From Chloroflexota bacterium (lineage in GTDB: Bacteria > Chloroflexota > Dehalococcoidia > Lucifugimonadales > JACPCL1): a stretch of 14,004 nucleotides of DNA. Numbering within the stretch: the first letter of the stretch is position 1; each line of letters begins with the position of its first letter. Location: assembly GCA_016210395.1 (NCBI GenBank), contig JACQUI010000121.1, forward strand, positions 1 through 14,004. Direction: 5' to 3'. The notes beneath the pieces were generated by a model. It was given only the letters and a program-made list of their open reading frames with translations. It was not told the DNA's origin and searched no databases. The translations under genes and the position numbers were made by a program. Below are positions 11,780 to 14,004 of the stretch, one piece after another.

Positions 11780-13156
11780 TTACTCCCTCACGACCAGCCC
11801 CCCTACCGCCGAATACGCCACCCTTCCCCCCACAATGGTCGCCGCCGCCCTCCCCTTCAGGGTCACGCCCTCCAGGGGCGTGTGCTTGCCCTTGGATGCG
11901 AAGTCCGCCCCCCGCACAAGCCACTCCTCGTCCAGGCGCACCAGCGTCACGTCCGCTGCCGACCCTTCCCGCAGGCTGCCCAGGCCGTTGCCGCGCTCGC
12001 CCAGCAAATGCAGCGGGCCCTGGGTCATGCGCTCCACCAGCATGGACAGCGGCAGATCGCCCCGGTGCACCAATGTCATCAGCGCGCCAAAAGCCGTTTC
12101 CAGGCCGCTGATGCCGCTGGCCGCCTCATCGAAGGTGACCAGCTTCGTTGTCACTGGATGGGGCGCGTGGTCGGTAGCGACCGCGTCAATCACGCCGTCA
12201 CGCAGTCCCGCCAGGAGCGCCTCGGCGTCGCGGCGCGTGCGCAGGGGCGGGTTCACCTTGGCCGAGGTATCGTAGGCGGCGTAGGTCAGCGGGCTGGCCA
12301 GGGGGCCGTCCGGCGCGTGGCCGCGCACCCATTCCTCGGTCAGCGTCAGGTGGTGGGGCGTCGCCTCGGCGGTCACCGGCAGGCCGCGCTCCTTGGCGCG
12401 GCGCACCAGCTCCACCGATCCCGCAGTGGAGATATGCGCCAGGTGCAGGCGTCCGCCGGTAATGGCGCACAGCTCGATGTCGCGGGCGACCATCGTTTCC
12501 TCGGCCACGGCGGGCCAGCCGGCCAGGCCCAGGCGGTTGGAGACGCGGCCCTCGTTCATGGGCGCATTGCGGGACAGGCCCGGGTCCTCCGGGTGGTTGA
12601 TGACCGGCAGGCCCAGCCCGCCTGCGTACAACAGGGCCTGTCGCATCAGGTGCGGGTTGGCCACGGGGCTGCCGTCGTCGGAGAAGCCGATGGCCCCGGC
12701 CTGGGCCAGCTCCCACATCTCGGCAAGCTGCTGGCCCGCGCGCTCCTTGCTGACGCAGCCGATGGGCAGGACGCGGACGCCGTTGGCCTCCCGCGCCCGC
12801 CGCAGGACGTAGTCCACCACGCTGGCGTTGTCTATGGCGGGGCGTGTGTTGGGCATGCAGCACACCGTTGTGAAGCCGCCGCGGGCCGCCGCCTCCAGTC
12901 CCGTGGCGATGGTCTCGTGGTCCTCGTAGCCCGGCTCGCGCAGGTGGACGTGCAGGTCAATGAAGCCGGGGCAGGCGACAAGGCCCACGCCGTCCACGAG
13001 GATGCACCCCTTGGGCAGGTTGCCGTCGCGTATGGCGGGGGCAAGCTTGCCGATGCGCCCCTCCACGATGAGCAGGTCGCCAGCGCGGTCCATGCCCTGA
13101 GACGGGTCCACGATGCGCGCGCCGCGTATGAGGATGCTGTTGGTTGCGGTTGTCAT
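11780..13156 (-). CDS. pyrC: Dihydroorotase
   Basis: Dihydroorotase closes carbamoyl aspartate to dihydroorotate, step three of pyrimidine synthesis, using a two-zinc centre. The 458-residue product is of the type I class: DLHVHLREPG gives His69 and His71, FSDDG gives the bridging Asp161, INHPED gives His188, LAHIST gives His241, and ATDHAPH gives Asp329, so all metal ligands are present. SAKVNPPLR and the C-terminal AADVTLV strand are typical. It is some 25-30 residues longer than common type I enzymes, mainly from a short insertion before MNPPLR-like VNPPLR (around 277-292). The start is ATG at 13156; reading further upstream in this frame runs antisense through pyrB. No clear ribosome-binding site. 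It lies between pyrB and carA. Confidence 0.96.
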   Translation of the reverse strand: MTTATNSILIRGARIVDPSQGMDRAGDLLIVEGRIGKLAPAIRDGNLPKGCILVDGVGLVACPGFIDLHVHLREPGYEDHETIATGLEAAARGGFTTVCCMPNTRPAIDNASVVDYVLRRAREANGVRVLPIGCVSKERAGQQLAEMWELAQAGAIGFSDDGSPVANPHLMRQALLYAGGLGLPVINHPEDPGLSRNAPMNEGRVSNRLGLAGWPAVAEETMVARDIELCAITGGRLHLAHISTAGSVELVRRAKERGLPVTAEATPHHLTLTEEWVRGHAPDGPLASPLTYAAYDTSAKVNPPLRTRRDAEALLAGLRDGVIDAVATDHAPHPVTTKLVTFDEAASGISGLETAFGALMTLVHRGDLPLSMLVERMTQGPLHLLGERGNGLGSLREGSAADVTLVRLDEEWLVRGADFASKGKHTPLEGVTLKGRAAATIVGGRVAYSAVGGLVVRE

Positions 13157-13196
13157 GTTCGTTTGTTCGCAAGGTCTGGTCGGTAGGGGCACTGTA

Positions 13197-13224
13197 GGGG
13201 CGTCCCGACGCGTCGGGACGCCCC
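13197..13224. repeat. Perfect 28-base palindrome between pyrB and pyrC
   Basis: GGGGCGTCCCGACG (13197-13210) is followed at once by its exact reverse complement (13211-13224), with GTA before the left arm as in the GTAGGGGC family. A second, 7-bp inverted pair (13242-13248 with 13262-13268) spans the pyrB stop codon. Both lie in the 104-base pyrB-pyrC gap. Confidence 0.85.
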
Positions 13225-13260
13225 AGCGTAGCGATGGGATTTTCCGTACCGAGGATTCCC

Positions 13261-14004
13261 CTACGGAATCACGCCCGCCTGCCGCGAGCCGATCAGCAAA
13301 TACAGCAGCGCCATGCGCACCGCCACGCCGTTGCGCACCTGCTCCTCCACCAGCGACTGCGCCCCGTGGGCCACCTGCGGGCTGATCTCGATGCCCTCGT
13401 TCATCGGCCCCGGGTGCAGCACCAGCGCGCCGGGCTTCGCCCGCTTCAGGCGGCGCTCGTCTATCTGATACATCTTCGAATACTCCCGCAGCGTGGGCAG
13501 CAAGCCCGCCTGCTGCCGTTCCAGTTGCAGGCGCAGCGGCATGACCACGTCGGCCCCTTCGATCGCCTCTTCGATCCTTGTGCTCACCTCCACGGCCGCC
13601 AGGGGGCCGCCCTCCTCGCGGTAGCTGCCGTCCAGGAACTCCTGCGGGAGCAGGGTGGGCGGCGCGCACAGGACGACGCGCGCCCCTGCGGCGGTCAGCC
13701 CCCATAGGTTGGAGCGGGCCACGCGGCTGTGCAGGATATCCCCAACGATGACCACCTTCGCGCCGCCGACGCTTCCCCTGTGTTGCCGGATGGTGTACAT
13801 GTCCAGCAGCGCCTGGGAGGGGTGGGCGTGCCAGCCGTCGCCGCCGTTGATGACGCAGGCGCGCTCCAGGTTGCGGGCCATGAAGTAGGGCGCGCCGGAA
13901 TGATAGTGGCGCGTGGCGATCAGGTCCGCGCCGGTGGCCTGGAGCGTGCGCACCGTGTTCAGCAACGACTCGCCCTTCTCCACGCTGCTGCCCGAGGACG
14001 ACAC
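13261..14004 (-). CDS. pyrB: Aspartate carbamoyltransferase, C-terminal part (runs off right edge)
   Basis: PyrB joins carbamoyl phosphate and aspartate in step two of pyrimidine synthesis. The window holds the last 247 codons; the start and the FxxxSTRTR phosphate motif (about 60-70 residues) lie outside. Family marks are SSSGSSVEKGESLLNT with the catalytic lysine, the RHYHSGAP segment, INGGDGWHAHPSQALLD, VGDILHSRVARSN, PPTLLP, and HPGPMNEGIEI near the end. The first codon, GTG, is an internal valine, not a start. The stop (TAG at 13263-13261) is 104 bases from pyrC. The protein resembles the PyrB type encoded with pyrC in pyrR-regulated operons, but any regulator is outside the window. Confidence 0.96.
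   Translation of the reverse strand: MSSSGSSVEKGESLLNTVRTLQATGADLIATRHYHSGAPYFMARNLERACVINGGDGWHAHPSQALLDMYTIRQHRGSVGGAKVVIVGDILHSRVARSNLWGLTAAGARVVLCAPPTLLPQEFLDGSYREEGGPLAAVEVSTRIEEAIEGADVVMPLRLQLERQQAGLLPTLREYSKMYQIDERRLKRAKPGALVLHPGPMNEGIEISPQVAHGAQSLVEEQVRNGVAVRMALLYLLIGSRQAGVIP

Noticed and set aside
11690..13186. 498-codon plus-strand open frame
   Set aside because: Antisense of pyrC, rich in His/Gln/Arg as expected of a shadow frame.
13157..13705. Upstream extension of the pyrC frame, giving a 641-residue protein
   Set aside because: The added 183 codons run through pyrB in a wrong frame and do not resemble any dihydroorotase N-terminus.

Overview
The window is GC-rich chromosomal DNA made of housekeeping genes separated by gaps full of palindromic and dispersed repeats. 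Three things suggest a Chloroflexota bacterium (a Dehalococcoidia- or SAR202-like lineage): the insertion-bearing S12, the style of the ribosomal and pyrimidine proteins, and the intergenic repeat types. This is an inference from memory of the families, not from a search. Promoters look like ordinary sigma-70 sites (TTGACA/TATACT, TTGACA/TACAAT, TTGACA/TACTAT). Start codons include TTG and GTG.

Positions 1-1283 (minus strand) hold the start of the str operon: rpsL (S12), rpsG (S7) and the N-terminus of fusA (EF-G), running off the left edge. A near-consensus promoter lies just upstream of rpsL. rplS (L19) is transcribed divergently from its own promoter and ends at a clear terminator. A small glutaredoxin-like gene with a TTG start follows, then a gene-free stretch with interlocking inverted repeats, then tRNA-Asp(GTC).

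Positions 3123-4895 (plus strand) hold ruvB (Holliday-junction motor) and a gamma-carbonic-anhydrase-like hexapeptide protein, each with its own promoter. A cluster of three hairpins and a strong terminator then separate them from a minus-strand greA-family gene. This gene is unusual: a domain resembling the N-terminal core-binding domain of tyrosine recombinases sits in front of an otherwise complete GreA. A 668-residue secreted-hydrolase-like alpha/beta hydrolase domain protein (no signal peptide seen) is divergent from it.

Positions 8555-14004 (minus strand) hold a de novo pyrimidine cluster read in the order pyrB (partial), pyrC, carA. carA is followed not by carB but, with a 4-base ATGA overlap, by an unrecognised three-helix membrane protein, and then by an orphan VirB11/CpaF-like ATPase. 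The cluster is broken up by intergenic repeats: a perfect 28-base palindrome between pyrB and pyrC, and two adjacent MITE-like elements plus a GTAGGGGC palindrome between pyrC and carA. I found no CRISPR array, complete transposase gene, prophage or rRNA. The best leads for something undescribed are the recombinase-domain/GreA fusion, the carA-coupled membrane protein with the nearby orphan ATPase, and the repeat families.
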